Positions 1 to 11,790 are shown, counted from the stretch's first letter. The stretch is DNA of 64,000 nt from Torreya grandis (GCA_037957365.1 JARHVA010000398.1:2344001-2408000); one strand, 5' to 3'. Notes: generated by a model not told the origin, from the letters alone. Numbers and translations are program-made.

Positions 1-1905
1 TAGGTAAACTATTGGTATAACAAACTTGAATCGATGACTTGCCCAAACTAGGTAAATAATGTGTTACTAAATTGGTCCTAACTGGTGATAGAGCCTTCAA
101 GCAAGTTTAGTAACCAATCATACACCACGTCCATTAGAGTGAATGGTAAAACCCTGCATGTAACATCCTCATGTCCCTTAGTGGTACGCCCCACACCTAG
201 TGTGAATATTTGGAGTATCTTGTTGGGTTCCTAGGTAAATCATGGACAAATTTATGAATGTTGATTTCAGACCCAACTAGCCACACCATAGATGTAGCCA
301 TATTCAAAGGTCTATTAGGGACAAACTGAGAGGATGAGCTAGTAGGTGTAACCACAACTCTTGGTATCCCTCTAGTAGTTCTAGTTCTCTTATTGAATTG
401 TAATTGGGATATTATTATTCATCTAATATTAGATCATGATCTAGTGATCTACACATTAACCTCCAAGTTATTCATATGTAGGATAGTAGCTTAAATCCTT
501 TTTATATAGAGAGAAGGGGTGATCTCCTTTTATCACTAATTATTGTTTAACTCAACATCTCCATCCCAGCTACACCTATTAGATTAGATGAATTAAGTTA
601 AATTAGGAAATAATAGGGGACTTATGTCCTCTCATTTTAGGATTATTTTTGAAGTAATCCAAGACACAAGATGTAGGTACAGGGCTCCATTAAATAGCAT
701 GATTAGAATAGATCTCTAGAGATATAATGCTACCATTAGAGGTCCAATACTAGTTTTCTCACTGACTCATATAAATTCTATACTTATAGCTATAAAATTA
801 CAACATATTGAATCTTATAGCTCTACTCTACTTCACTTTACTATTTCTAAAGAAAGGGAAAGATCACTTGTTCATAAATAAACATTAAAATAGGTGGAGT
901 GTAAAATAGAAATAAAGTTTTCTTATTAAAGGGGTAATACTAATTATTCCATGACTAAAACATGCTTAGCAATAGTTGCACCACTATATGCTAATTTTCA
1001 TGATGGATTGGGCTTCAGTCATAGAGGGAGAGAGTATGAGGTGTAAGGGTAAATGCTTAATTTTAAGACTCCTTTAATGAATGAACTACAAATAGTTTTG
1101 TATTTAATTACACATATCCTTATAGACTTCAAATAAAGTGAGATGAATTGAAGAACCTAACTAAAATAGTGGAAGCATATCCTAGTTAATGCATAAACTC
1201 TACAAAAAAGCATAAACTACAATACTATAACATTAGTATTAATCCATTAAATTAGAAGGAAAGTGGAAGCCCTTCAAGGTAACCAAATGCATTTACACAT
1301 AAAATCAAATTTCTATTATTTTGATAGATTCAGTTTTTAAATAGAGTTAAGCCTTATAGCATACTAAGTAGAAATATATATAGAAGAGAGAGATGGGTCC
1401 TACGTCGAAGAGGCATGAGATCACACTCTTAGCCATCATGGCCTGAAATGGTAAAACAAAATTATGTCATAATATTCCTTGTTCCATAATAGATAATATA
1501 GAAGGGATTTCCATGTCCTCCTAAGGAGACTTGAGGAGAGGTATGATTTGGACCACATCCTAACAATTTTGGTAGGCTCCACTAAGCTACCAATGATTAT
1601 TCAATGAGGTGGAACCTCTACAAGTCAATAAAAGACTCATGGAGGAGCATCCTTGCTAGAGATATTATGTGAAAAAAGTGTAGGGAACATACACCTCTTT
1701 TACCTATGTGTCACTATGAATAACTGAGGGATGGGCCACATGGCATTTTTAAAATGTCTTTGATTACTCAGTCATTTCAATAATGATAAATTTCTAGCTA
1801 TAATAATTTTTGGGCCCACCTTCATGTCTTTCAATTGTGTATTGAAGCTAAAATAAGTGTCCAAGTCAAGCTTCTTGGGATTATGACACTTGTCAATTTG
1901 ACCCT
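1..1905. other. AT-rich stretch without recognisable genes
   Basis: I read both strands and found no frame of useful length, no transposon protein motif and no RNA gene. Stops are dense in all frames. It is probably old transposon-derived DNA, but no terminal repeat or primer site supports a family. Confidence 0.5.
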
Positions 1906-1909
1906 TGAT

Positions 1910-2870
1910 TAGGACATGTGTGGATCTTGCCTTTAGTATGTGTATTGAGATTGATCTAGCTGTGAGGTCATGTTTAAAATGACTAATATATCTTTTTCAT
2001 GCTCCTAGGACTAATCTTCATGTCTCAAATTTGCTTTGTCTTGAGGGAAACATGTGGCATAATGTCATTGATTTTGGATTCTCCATCACCTCAATCAGTC
2101 ATCCATCTTGACACGTATCTATTCTTCATGTATTTGGACCTTACTTTCTTTGTTTAGGTTATTTTACTCATAGTTGGACACTTAGTCTACTGTCACTTCT
2201 TTGCTTGGAATCAACTTTGCTTACTACATTATTAGCCTTTCAATAATGATTCAGCTACATACATACATGTGGCCTAGTCTCATTCTTTTGATTAGTTGTT
2301 GAGATTTGATGCATGTGCCCCTAGGACTTTGGCTATGAATAAGTGGGATGTCAACATGTGGTATAATCCCATTAATCTGGGGGATCACAAGTTCTATATT
2401 ATCTTTTAGTATGTTTTTCAGGATTCATATGAGTGGGATGTTCCCACATGGATGGCCCTCACTTGTCAATATGATCAGGGACCTTAAGACTTGGCCTACT
2501 ATGAATAGTGGATGAGTAGGATAGTGTTATGTGGTATGATCTTAGTTACCTAAATGCCTAGGACTTGGTTGATTCATTATTTTTCTCTAGAGGAAAACTA
2601 TGGAGACATGTGGAATGATCTTGTTAATTTAGATGTTCATAAAGTCCTTGCCTTAGCCTTTTGAGTTGATAGAAGCGAGTAAATAGGATGAAGACACATA
2701 GCACAATCTCAACTAATCAGGAGCTTAAGTGAAAATGAATTAGAACCCTTTGCATCATAAGCCATAGATAAGTGAGATGAAGACACATGTCTCAATCTCA
2801 CAAACCCAATTTTGAAAATCCTTTGCAAGGAAATTAGGTGCCAACACAAGGAATGATCTCAGACCTTGGG
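1910..2870 (+). repeat. Dispersed array of an ACATGTGG/ATGATCTCA motif
   Basis: At least ten diverged copies of a module resembling GATG-agACATGTGG-ATGATCTCATTAAT recur at uneven intervals of roughly 60-130 bases. Examples lie at 1912, 2050, 2265, 2353, 2431, 2527, 2604, 2687, 2773 and 2838. The core is a decayed E-box/G-box (CAYGTG). The arrangement resembles the motif array inside the LTR at 51.5-52.4 kb, so an old LTR U3 is one explanation. No LTR termini were found. Confidence 0.5.
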
Positions 2871-3429
2871 ACCTAGTCAATGAAATTTAAGCTATAAGGA
2901 CCTAGTTGCTCTTAAATTTGAAAATTGTTCTAGGTTTAAAAGTCATGTGTATTAATGGTCTATGCAAAAAAACTTTAGAAAAGTGACTAACTATGAAAAT
3001 TCACTCATTGTAAGGAATCCTCCTGAGGTGGATCAAGTAAAATTTGGCAAGGTTTCTCTAGGAAGCTAGAATAATTCTAAGAAGAACAAACAAGCTCGAG
3101 AAAAAAATAAGTTAGCTTAGTAAGTTCATAAAGCCAAAATCTGAATTCAATGAATGCCATAACACTAAAATTCAAACATATACGTAAAATACCTATCCAT
3201 TTCAACCTTTAAATTTAGGTATCAATTGAAATACTATAGTAATTACGAGAACACTCAGTCAATTTAGAATTATATCAAGACTTCATTATGAATAAAAAAC
3301 TCAAACTTAAGAAAATGACTTCTAGCTTAGACTTAGACTGATTCATTTCATAATAAGACTTGAACATGAAAATTAAAGTTCAAAGAGGGTCCTCATTTTA
3401 AAATATGAAAATGGGGTGTGTTGGTCATG
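2871..3429. other. No gene seen
   Basis: AT-rich sequence with frequent stops between the motif array and the copia coding remnant. A 5' LTR and primer binding site for the copia remnant would be expected here, but I could not identify either. Confidence 0.45.
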
Positions 3430-4150
3430 ACAGGTACAAATCCTCTTGAGGATTAAAGGTTTACACCATGTTACTATGTGTACCAAAACAAAACCAACAC
3501 CTAATGTATAGAAGGTGAAGTGGTTTAATAGATGTGACGAAGCCTATGGTTTATTATGCATGTCAATGTCTCCTAACTTACTCTTTCAAATTTAATTTGA
3601 AACTACTCATAATGATGTTTGGACCATACTCAAAAAACACTTTGGGAATCAAAATGTTATGAAGGGTCATGACCTAGAGAATGAACTCATCAATTTAATT
3701 CTAGGCAAATTTAACATAGTACAAGGATTATTTACCAAATTTAAATAACTTGAGATATATTTTAAATTATACATCATAGACAAAAAGGAAGAACAATTTA
3801 TTCTTTCAATCCTTTCCAATTTGGGTTCTGACTATTCTATTTCTATTTCTAAATACCATGCCACCAAACGTGCCCTTGGAGCTACATGGACCGTGTCATA
3901 CTTGGATGATTTTTCTACTGAATTGACTTGAGATAAAGATAATCTTATTCATATGGGGATAATTAATTCCTATAAATCACATGCCTTAATTATGAGTCAT
4001 GAAAAATAGAAGGATTCTAATAGTAAGGAGATGAAATGGAATAAGGACCATGAGCAAAGAAAGGGTCAACAAATTAATGCTAAGTCCAAAGCATCAACTA
4101 AGACCTCCACTTCAGGGGAAACCCAAGAAAGAGAGGCTCACATGTGCCTA
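3430..4150 (+). pseudogene. Ty1/copia gag remnant
   Basis: Conceptual translation with several stops gives a UBN2-type copia gag. A tract near 3790-3860 reads like the conserved 'ILSNLGSDYSISIS' block (family pattern: leucine-rich, then SLP..Y). It is followed by a basic, polar tail near 4000-4150 where a zinc knuckle would normally sit; I could not see an intact CX2CX4HX4C. In a living element this protein forms the virus-like particle. Stops and frame changes make it non-functional. It is followed in order by protease, integrase and RT remnants on the same strand. Confidence 0.7.
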
Positions 4151-4339
4151 TAGTAAGAAAATTATGCATGATGAAACCAAATGTATGCATAAATAGTTTG
4201 ATAAAATGACAAATATGATTGAGAAAAATAACATCAGTCTCCCTAATTTAGTCAAATAAGGTTCATCAACACATGAGTCTTCTAAGGCCAAGGATAGTAG
4301 TAAAGGAAATGGTAAGGGCAAGTCACCTATTGTAGTTTG

Positions 4340-4860
4340 ATCCCAACCATACACATGGGTGATTGAGTATGTTGTCCCACACCACATGGATTCATCACAT
4401 GATCTTTTCTCATCCTTAGAACCTTATTCTATGCCTTCCATTTTGTTGGGTGATGACACTTTACTAATGTTAGTGGTAGAAGGTCTATTGAAGTGACTAA
4501 TGGGAAATTTTAGGAAGTTCTATGTGTTCCATCATTATCAAAAAATATCCTATCTATTTATTATATTACTCACATCATCTTAGGCATGAGAGTTGAGTTC
4601 ACACCTGATTATATGATTATTAGAGAATTGCACAATGATTCTATAATTACAATTGGGAAAGCAGATCACTAGTCATAGTTGTATAATTTCTCACATTCTT
4701 CTACTTACCAACCTTCTAATTATATATTCACTCTTATAGATGGTGTGAGTAAATTATCGCATGATCAATTTAACCATTTTAACTATCTCTACTTGGAGCA
4801 ACTCAATCACCATGACATGGTTTCAAGGTTTCCTCATGTCTATTTTTATAAATTTGTTTT
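4340..4860 (+). pseudogene. Copia protease and GAG-pre-integrase remnant
   Basis: Near 4360-4450 the translation reads WVIEYVVPHHMDSSHDLF, which aligns with the copia protease block WVIDSGASHHMT...; the catalytic DSGA is lost (EYVV). Near 4770-4850 the frame reads FNHFNYLYLEQLNHHDMV, matching the GAG-pre-integrase zinc-binding block (H..L.GH.....L..L). Protease would process the polyprotein; here the active site is gone and stops interrupt the frame. Gag lies upstream and the integrase core downstream, as expected for copia. Confidence 0.65.
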
Positions 4861-4879
4861 CTAAGGTTGAATACTTGGT

Positions 4880-5700
4880 AAGCATCCTAAATAGAAGTAT
4901 GACAAAGGAAAATCATGGACAACTACACATATTTTTGATCCAGTCTATAGTGATATTTATGGCCCTTTTCCATAGCTTTCATTTAAATAAGAGCATATAT
5001 ATTTTTACCTTCATTACTAGTTTTTCAAGGCATACATGGGTTTATTTTCTTAATCATAAGTTAGAGGTATTTGATCACTTTTAGGACTTCAAGGCTCTTA
5101 CAAAAAAATAGTCAGGTAAATCCATCAATATTTTGTGTATTGACAATGGTGGTATGTCAACCATCATTTTTAAGAATACTTTACTTCAAAGGAGATTGAA
5201 CTAAAATGTAAATTTTTGTATAGTCCTTAGTAGAATGGTGTTATAGAACACAATAATAGGTCCTTGAAGGAAATGGAAAAATGTGTGCTACAATCTAAAT
5301 CTCTTTCATCTCAATATTAGGTTAAGGCTATCAACTGTGCTTGTTATATCTAGATCCAAGTTCCTCAAAAATCATTGAAATGGGTCACTATTTTTAAAGC
5401 ATGGATTAGTTAGAAAACCATAGTTAAGTACTTTTGAGTGTTTGTATCTTCTATTATGACCCACATTACTAAGAAAAAAATGTAAGGAAATGGCACCTTA
5501 AATGTATGTTTTTAGCTTCATTGGATATATTAAGGGTGTTAAGGGATACAAGCTTATCCATCCCCCCACTCATGACTTGTTCATTGAGAGAAGTCTTCAT
5601 TTTTAGGGGAATCCTTTTAGAATCCACACTTGACACTTCTCCCTCTTCCTTGGACTCATTGGGATTTGATGATATTTATGATGATTTAGATATACCTGAG
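4880..5700 (+). pseudogene. Copia integrase remnant and linker to RT
   Basis: Short open stretches read FITSFSRHTWVYFLNHK (family: FIDDFSR.TWVYFL), then a GKSINILCIDNGG block equivalent to the second catalytic aspartate (L.RTDNGGE), and a decayed block around 5220-5260 matching PQQNGVVER.N. Near 5500-5700 comes the post-integrase capsule-like region followed by an acidic, Asp-rich linker, typical between copia integrase and RT. Several stops and frameshifts are present. The order and strand agree with neighbouring gag and RT remnants. Confidence 0.7.
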
Positions 5701-5929
5701 TAGCTTCATGATGATAAGGATTCTTATTCTAGTTATGATGATGATATTAGTAATAGGGACTCACCTCCTCCTTCTCCCTGACTATATTCAAAGGATAAGG
5801 AATATTCTCCTAAGTCTTTGACTTATGGTCCTCTTTGGGATATACAGACACTAAAAAGTTTTGGCCATTGGGTTGGAGAACCATCAAACACTAGATAGAC
5901 TCATTCACAAATCTATAATGTCTCATATG

Positions 5930-6480
5930 CATTAATTACATTTCAATTTGATCCACAGTCATTTTTTGATGCATCAAGAACACCTGAGTGTGATACTACT
6001 ATGGAAAATGAGTATGGTTCTTGCTTAGGAACAACACTTAGGATTTGTTCCCTCTTCATAAGGGAAAAAAACATGTTTGATGTAGATGGATATATCGAAT
6101 AATTTTTTTACAAATGGGTTCATAAATAATTTCAAAGCACATTTGATAGCAAAGGGTTTTTCTCAAGTACCTGACATTGACTATATCGATACTTTTCCCT
6201 AGTTGCCAAAAAAAACTCAATCTGACTATCTCTTTCCATTCCTGAAACACATCATTAGGATGTTTATCAGATGGATGTGAAGATTATATTTTTGCATGTG
6301 ACCTCAAAGAGTATATATACATGAAGCAACCATAAGGTTTTGTGGAGTATTTTTATTTAGTTTTAAAACTTTGAAAATATATTTATGGCATCAAATAAGC
6401 TCCTTGAGCTTGTTATGCTAAGATGAAATCATTTCTTCTTTCAGTTGGTTCACTAGATGTCATTTAGATCTTAATTTTAC
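5930..6480 (+). pseudogene. Copia reverse transcriptase N-terminal remnant
   Basis: The frame at 6100-6200 reads SKGFSQVPDIDYIDTFP, corresponding to the copia RT block AKGFSQ..GIDY.ETFAPV. Further on, a stretch equivalent to the 'MDVKTAFL.G.L...VYM.QP.GF' region is seen in broken form near 6270-6350. The catalytic YVDD block and the RNase H domain were not found, so the element is truncated or too decayed beyond about 6480. Confidence 0.65.
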
Positions 6481-6880
6481 ATTTTAAGGCAATATGAGTC
6501 ACCTTTGATTCTATTTCTATTAAACCCAAAATGTTGTATTTATATACTCTAAGGGTTTTAGAGCCATAGAATGGAAGAGCAAGGGCATGAGAATGATATA
6601 GAAGACCTTGGCATGGAAGATAAAGGTGTGGAATAGAAAGGTGTGGATGACCTTAGCATGGAAGAGTGAGTTGTGAGATATAAGGATACATAAAATAATG
6701 AAAAATAAAATATGCAAGACTTGGATAAAAGCGTAAGACTTGGACAAGGGACCAAGAAGTGAAGATAATTATGAAGTAGCTTTTTAAAGTATTGTAGGAG
6801 ACTAACCAAACATAAATCTAGCATCATTTCATGAGATAATAGGATCATGAACACAAATATCTAGCATGGAGATAATATAT
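6481..6880. other. Tail of the copia remnant; short acidic repeat
   Basis: No family match. Between about 6555 and 6670 a purine-rich tract repeats ACCTTGGCATGGAAGA-like units, which would encode an acidic Asp-Leu-Gly-Met-Glu-Glu pattern. This may be the remains of the end of the copia body or an insertion; I see nothing decisive. Confidence 0.35.
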
Positions 6881-6884
6881 AGGG

Positions 6885-7508
6885 GCCGTTAAGACCCAAT
6901 CAGAAGTATTTTATTATAATGCCTCACCATGACCTCCTTTTTTAAAATAATTATAGGCTAGGCATCACTATTGTATTAATGATGTAACCTAAGGGGAGGG
7001 GTTAGGTTATGTATAAATACCCCTTAGTTTTGTTTAGAGGAGAGAGAGAGAGAGATAATACTAGAGAGGAAATATTGTTGAGTTATATTTAGAATCTTCT
7101 ATTATTCATTAGTAAGATAAGGTATACAAGTGATTGTAATTTTTAAATTAAATCAATGGAATCAGTATGTTTGTATATAAAGTCTAAAATATGTGCCAAA
7201 ATGTTTCTAAGGTTCTAATTAGAAGTATGTCGAATATAGGGAGTGAATAACATGATTAACCATAATATGATGTTTATAGTAATGATAATAAATGTAACTA
7301 ACCCAAGCACCTAAGTGTAGACAGAGTTAAGTTTATCCACCATCATGAGATAGAATCGATGGGAACCGGTCTTGGCTACATGATTCAGGTGAGCACATGA
7401 GGTCGCTACTAATGTGATATGCTAACATGCTAGCTCATTGGTTTCCTTGTTTCCTTTGGTACACAACTAGTATTTACTCAAGTAAAACTAAGCATAAAAG
7501 ACCCAATA
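6885..7508 (+). repeat. LTR-like region with TATA box
   Basis: A TATA box (TATAAATA at 7013-7020) is followed by CCCC, a GA-rich tract (7038-7056) and an AT-rich stretch, a layout typical of the U3-R-U5 of plant LTRs. A decayed tRNA-Asp-type primer site begins at 7512, just where an LTR should end. No second LTR copy was identified in the window, so the boundaries are approximate. It might instead be the 3' LTR of the copia remnant upstream. Confidence 0.4.
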
Positions 7509-7511
7509 TTT

Positions 7512-7528
7512 TGGTATTGTTACCAGGG
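7512..7528 (+). other. Putative primer binding site, tRNA-Asp type, decayed
   Basis: TGGTATTGTTACCAGGG aligns with the TGGCGCCGTTGCCGGGG site used by many plant Athila/Tat-type gypsy elements. All differences are C-to-T or G-to-A transitions, as expected if a methylated site decayed. It is preceded by a T-rich tract, also typical. Confidence 0.45.
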
Positions 7529-8133
7529 CCCATTGCACTTGTTAGTGTGATGGTAAAAATATGCTTGAATGGCTCTCTTTGGAAAACATAGAGCATTGGA
7601 TTGACATAATAAAAGATAATTTTGTGCTTTAATATATTAGACTAGGAGTTTCTACATGATAAGGGGTAGAGCAACATATGTATGATTATTTATATGAAAC
7701 CTTATTTGAGAACTACCCATCCATTTGTAGGCTTATTTTTCAACATAAACGTAGGGCCACTTGAGAAATTATAAAGAAAAATCTCCCTAGTTGGAAAATT
7801 GTCAGACAACCTTGATGAAATTGAAAACTACTTGGACACATGTAATGGATGTCTGGTGGAAAGGAACACTAAATAGATACATATAGGAATAAGTTGTGTC
7901 TACATATTCTTATTTGAAGGAAGCACACTTCAATTTAATAAGGGAACCATACAGAGGGTATCTAAGATAATTTCCATTAGAAATTAAGAAATTTATAGTT
8001 GACTCTAGATTTGAGAACTTCCTCATGGATAGCTAAAATAATCTCATATATGAGTAACTCAAGTGGTGGGGAAATGAAGGGATATACATTGTTATAGGAT
8101 TCATATTTCAACATGGAAGTTAGTCAATAAGAT
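7529..8133. other. No gene seen; possible leader of an LTR element
   Basis: Lies between the decayed primer site and the 139-residue frame. Short broken frames only. If the primer site is real, this would be the leader and early gag of that element. Confidence 0.3.
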
Positions 8134-8553
8134 ATGTGTAAGCAAAAGTATGATGAGATCAAGGGTAAGGCTATGATATGCATCGATCCCAAGGGAAAAC
8201 AAGAGGATCCTGGAAGTGTCACAAGAATCCTTAGGAAGGTGAAAAGGTGTAGTGAGTACTCCCTAACCATGGATATGTGCCCTTGGCTATCACAGGTATG
8301 TGTGGAAGATGTAGGACAAACATTGGTGATAGAAGAACCCAATCCAATTAGGCCTAATTCCCCAACTATAATGCATGCTCATGCATTTGAGTTTGATGGA
8401 ATTATTGTAAGAGACTGGGATACTAATAGTATGGATCTTGAAGTTGAGTCTGAAGCCAAATCTATAGAAGAGACTTTGAGATTGCAATTTCAAAGTAACA
8501 TTTTACAACTAGACCAACTAAATTTATCATTAGCCTTTATCTTTTTAGAGTAG
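8134..8553 (+). CDS. Unidentified 139-residue reading frame
   Basis: The longest open frame of this part of the window begins with MCKQKYDEIKGK and ends in a leucine-rich tail. I recognise no domain. The protein is hydrophilic with a mid-section rich in Pro, Asn and Ile and an acidic C-terminal third; no signal peptide or membrane segment is apparent. It is positioned about 600 bases after a decayed primer site on the same strand, so it could be part of a gag-like or leader frame of an old retroelement. It could equally be a chance frame in decayed DNA. No start-site evidence beyond the ATG. Confidence 0.25.
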   Translation: MCKQKYDEIKGKAMICIDPKGKQEDPGSVTRILRKVKRCSEYSLTMDMCPWLSQVCVEDVGQTLVIEEPNPIRPNSPTIMHAHAFEFDGIIVRDWDTNSMDLEVESEAKSIEETLRLQFQSNILQLDQLNLSLAFIFLE

Positions 8554-9029
8554 TTAATACATATGGATAACCTTGGAATGCCAAGTGGAATGAATATAAG
8601 TAGTGGGAAAAATAAAATCCCAACTCTAACTAATCAACCTCCCTTAGTGCCCAATATTTTAGGTGCTCCTATTTCTCTAAGAGGCAAGGCAGGTATTATT
8701 AGGAGGTGACTCGGGATGAATTAGCAGACCACTACCATAGGGTTTGGGAAGAATTAGATGGCCACCACCATAGGGTTTATTATAACTGTTATAGCTCAAA
8801 TTTGCACCCTTGAGAGGTTGATTGTATTCTTCTCACTTGAGTTATATAATGGGATTAGTCTTAGGTTGTGGGTGACCTATAAGTGGACTAAACATCTAGA
8901 TTATGTGGCTATCTCCCTTTGATGTATCAATTTGGCTCACTACACTACTCTAATAGATTGTAAATGAAAAGGGGAAGGGATAACATAAAATAAACCTAAC
9001 TAGGGAATTGATACACCAAATCAACACCC
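8554..9029. other. No gene; possible minus-strand 3' LTR start
   Basis: On the minus strand a purine-rich GTGGAGGG tract (about 9028-9036 on +) precedes a TGTTGATTTGG start, as expected of a polypurine tract followed by an LTR. The sequence after it did not align convincingly with the LTR at 9318-9921 beyond the first bases, so this is tentative. Confidence 0.3.
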
Positions 9030-9039
9030 TCCACTTGAC

Positions 9040-9240
9040 TATCATGTAATAAGAACATAGATTAGGCTTGAATCTGATCACACTACTCAACAAGGAACTT
9101 CAAGCATGAGTGTTTCAATATGGATGTCATATACAATCCATTTAATGAGAGGGTTGGTCAAGAGGTCTAAGCAAGGCACTTGACTAAAATCCACTTTCAA
9201 ACCATTCAAAACTACATCAAACTCACCATTTTACTTTCAA
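9040..9240 (-). pseudogene. Possible end of a copia RNase H domain
   Basis: Minus-strand translation near 9130-9180 reads CLDLLTNPLIKW, resembling the very C-terminal copia motif ..DPLTKPL.RE..... This is short and decayed. It would fit a minus-strand copia, with the LTR at 9318-9921 upstream of it and nearly all of the coding region deleted. Confidence 0.3.
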
Positions 9241-9317
9241 TAAGATAATCCATTTTGAAAATAGGTAAGAGAGGAAAAATAAGAGATAATACAATCACTA
9301 CTATTAGCATTTATCAA

Positions 9318-9921
9318 TGTTAGGATAAAATAAAATAAAAATTTATCCCCAAATCGCATACAAGAGAAACTATGAAATAAATCAATCAAACATAAAAAGA
9401 AAATCATAAACATGCACAAATAGGAGACACTAGATTTAATGTGGTTCACCCAAGATGGGCTACATCCACCAAACTTGTCCAGTATATTATTTTCAGCAAT
9501 ACAAGGGAGAAACAAATCTTGCAACAAACCTTGTTACACCTCTCTACCTCTTTCTGCCTCCTCTCTGTGTGAAAAATGTTTCATCTTTCATCTCAGCCAT
9601 ATAACAATAAATTTTAGGGTGAAAAATACTTAAACATAACCTCTACCATCAGATCTAGAAATCTTTAACCAATGGCCTATATTGACTATGAAATTACAAT
9701 TTTACAAGGCAATTTTAATAAATTTTTTGCTTCAAGGGCATTGCCCGCGAACCCCCTCTAGGATGCGCAACCCCTAGACCCCGTAAGGGGGGTTCCCCCT
9801 CTTGAAACCCCTAATGCCATCTTAGATACAAATAATGGGATCCAAAACCCAGCTGAAATAACATCAAATTTTTAACCTCCGATCCGGGAAGATAATTAGG
9901 CTTCACACCTAACAATCAACA
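9318..9921 (-). repeat. Copia-type LTR, minus orientation
   Basis: Read on the minus strand it begins TGTTGATTGTTAGG and ends CCTAACA, giving short inverted ends (TGTT...AACA). It carries the block GGTGGATGTAGCCCATCT...GGGTGAACCAC, a motif I associate with the U5 end of many plant copia LTRs. A weak initiator-Met-like primer site (TTGATAAATGCT) follows on the minus strand. No matching target duplication was found next to the ends, so it may be part of a truncated element and not a clean solo LTR. Confidence 0.5.
9733..9815. repeat. GC-rich tract of stacked palindromes inside the LTR
   Basis: In an otherwise AT-rich region this tract contains several short self-complementary units: GGGCATTGCCC, CCCCGTAAGGGG and GGGGGTTCCCCC. 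They could fold into consecutive hairpins in the LTR transcript. A similar palindrome family is found at 42.9-43.4 kb. Confidence 0.6.
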
Positions 9922-10150
9922 GTCACACATGATACTCAAAGTGGTAAAAGGGTGTGTGATTGGTTTTGGGCTATGTGAATCATTGTGTCTACAAAGTCTC
10001 AGTGGTGTAACATATTAAGTTTGAAATATGTCCATAGGGCTTCTTCCTTCTAATGATGTGAGACAACTAGAAGTAGGATGTAATTAATTGGGTGTAAGTT
10101 CCCCTTATAGACTTCTATCTAAAAATATATTGGAAAAGATCAAACATAAT
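9922..10150. other. No gene seen
   Basis: Short stretch between the minus-strand LTR and the 5' LTR of the old gypsy element; nothing recognised on either strand. Confidence 0.4.
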
Positions 10151-10540
10151 TTTTAGGACCCCTAATCCTAACCATCAATTATTCTCTTTACACATTATAA
10201 TATTCATAATCTAGTTAATTAGCTTGGATGCCTATTTTGTATGTGGGGCCGACTCTTCAATATTAGGTTTAGGGTTTGTTATGAAATTTGGGCACTTGCT
10301 TTTTTATGACAACTATTTAGTACTAGGGTTAAGGTTGTAATGCATATATATTGATGTTTATTGAATATAATGGGGGAATGTTTTTTTATCTGAGCTATGC
10401 TCTCAAGTAGGTTTGTCCCTCATAGAAGCTTGTGGTATTTTAATATAAGCAAGGTTTGTAGCTATTTTCTTAGTTCATCGAGTAATATGATTTTTCATGT
10501 TATTATTTATGTTTGACTTGATTTATACAAGCAAGATAAT
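10151..10540 (+). repeat. 5' LTR of the outer (older) gypsy element
   Basis: Aligns along its length with 29941-30258: both share TTAGGAC, TCTAACC-type, 'TTAGCTTGG.TGCCTATTTTGT', 'AGGGTTGTAATGC.TATATATTGATGTT' and 'AAGCAAGGTTTGT.GCTATTTT' blocks in the same order. The first base pair of the expected TG is mutated here (TTTTAGGAC against TGTTAGGAC in the 3' copy). A primer site follows at 10547. The 3' boundary is uncertain by a few bases. Confidence 0.75.
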
Positions 10541-10546
10541 AATAAT

Positions 10547-10558
10547 TGGAATCAAATA
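10547..10558 (+). other. Primer binding site, initiator tRNA-Met type, decayed
   Basis: TGGAATCAAATA aligns with the plant TGGTATCAGAGC site, nine of twelve bases matching, immediately after the LTR. This fixes the orientation of the outer element as +. Confidence 0.55.
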
Positions 10559-10559
10559 T

Positions 10560-11790
10560 ATTTATAGGGCTGCTTCTAAAGCTTCATCAAAATACTATTG
10601 GTGAAATTAGTGGGGTACTAAGAGTTTGGATCCACAATTTTTTTAATCTTTTATGCATTATTAATCTAGGTTAGAAACCCTATTTCAAGGGTTTTAAAAT
10701 ATCATATAGAGTTTTTGTTATTATCTAAGCATGCCTCAACGTGTGAAGTGAGGAAAGAAATGACTCACTAATACCTAGTCCTTAGACAACATTTAATTAT
10801 GGATTTGAGATTTCACATAAAATTGGTATATTAAAAGACACCTTAGGGTTTAAGAGAATCTTAGCTATAAGAATCCATTGACTATCTAAGTTTGTGGTCC
10901 ACTAGGAAGAGATTGGTCACAACAATTAATTTTTCCTCATACCACGGAGACAAGATAGTGTAGATACAAGTATGATGAAAAAATCCATAATTATAACTAT
11001 AATATATTGGGTTAGATCACTATTTACTAATGGTATAAGCATATTAGAGAACTTATAGACTAGACACACCCTCACTAAGTTATCCCTTACATTAATTCTC
11101 ATCAGATGTAATTCCAATTTAGGGTAAATAAGTATAGTGAGAAGATTTAAAAATTTAGAGACAAAGGGTGATTTTACATAATAGAGTCTTTATAAGGTAA
11201 AAATATAGACTTAGAAGAAAAATGGTAATTTTGATAAAATAGAGTATAGAAAAAATCACTTATTTTGCACCTATCTCAAATTGAACCTCTATTTTTACTA
11301 ATCGTCTTGGTATAATTTCTTGGTAAACCTTTAAATAATCTTAAGATAATAAAATTATAGGTTGACATTCTTAAGGCCTTTCTATGGATAATTTGTATGA
11401 AGAAATTGAGATAATATAATCAATGCAGTCTACTATAATTAGCTAATTATCCAAATTGGCCAAGTTGGATCTAATTGATGACTTGGAAAACTGATTGATA
11501 GGACTAATGGAAAATACAATATGATAAGAAAACATAATGGGCATAATTCTAACATGGGACTACACCAACAACATTTTGGGGGACTTCCCCATACACCTCA
11601 ACTTGATTTCCCAAAAAATAATAGTATTGACCCTACAAACTAGTTATATAAAGCAAAAATAAAAATTTCCATCATACTCCTATAGATCAATAACTCCAAA
11701 TAGATTTGTTAAACTTAAAACTTGAAGATATTCAATGGTATAATTGGTTGAAAAATATAAATGGTTCACTCACACAACAATAAGTTAACG
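10560..11790 (+). other. Leader of the outer gypsy element
   Basis: No reading frame supported. It lies between primer site and gag of the outer element and contains only short broken frames. Confidence 0.4.

Noticed and set aside
4148..4387. 79-codon minus-strand frame with hydrophobic tail
   Set aside because: It is antisense to the copia gag-protease remnant and has no family match.
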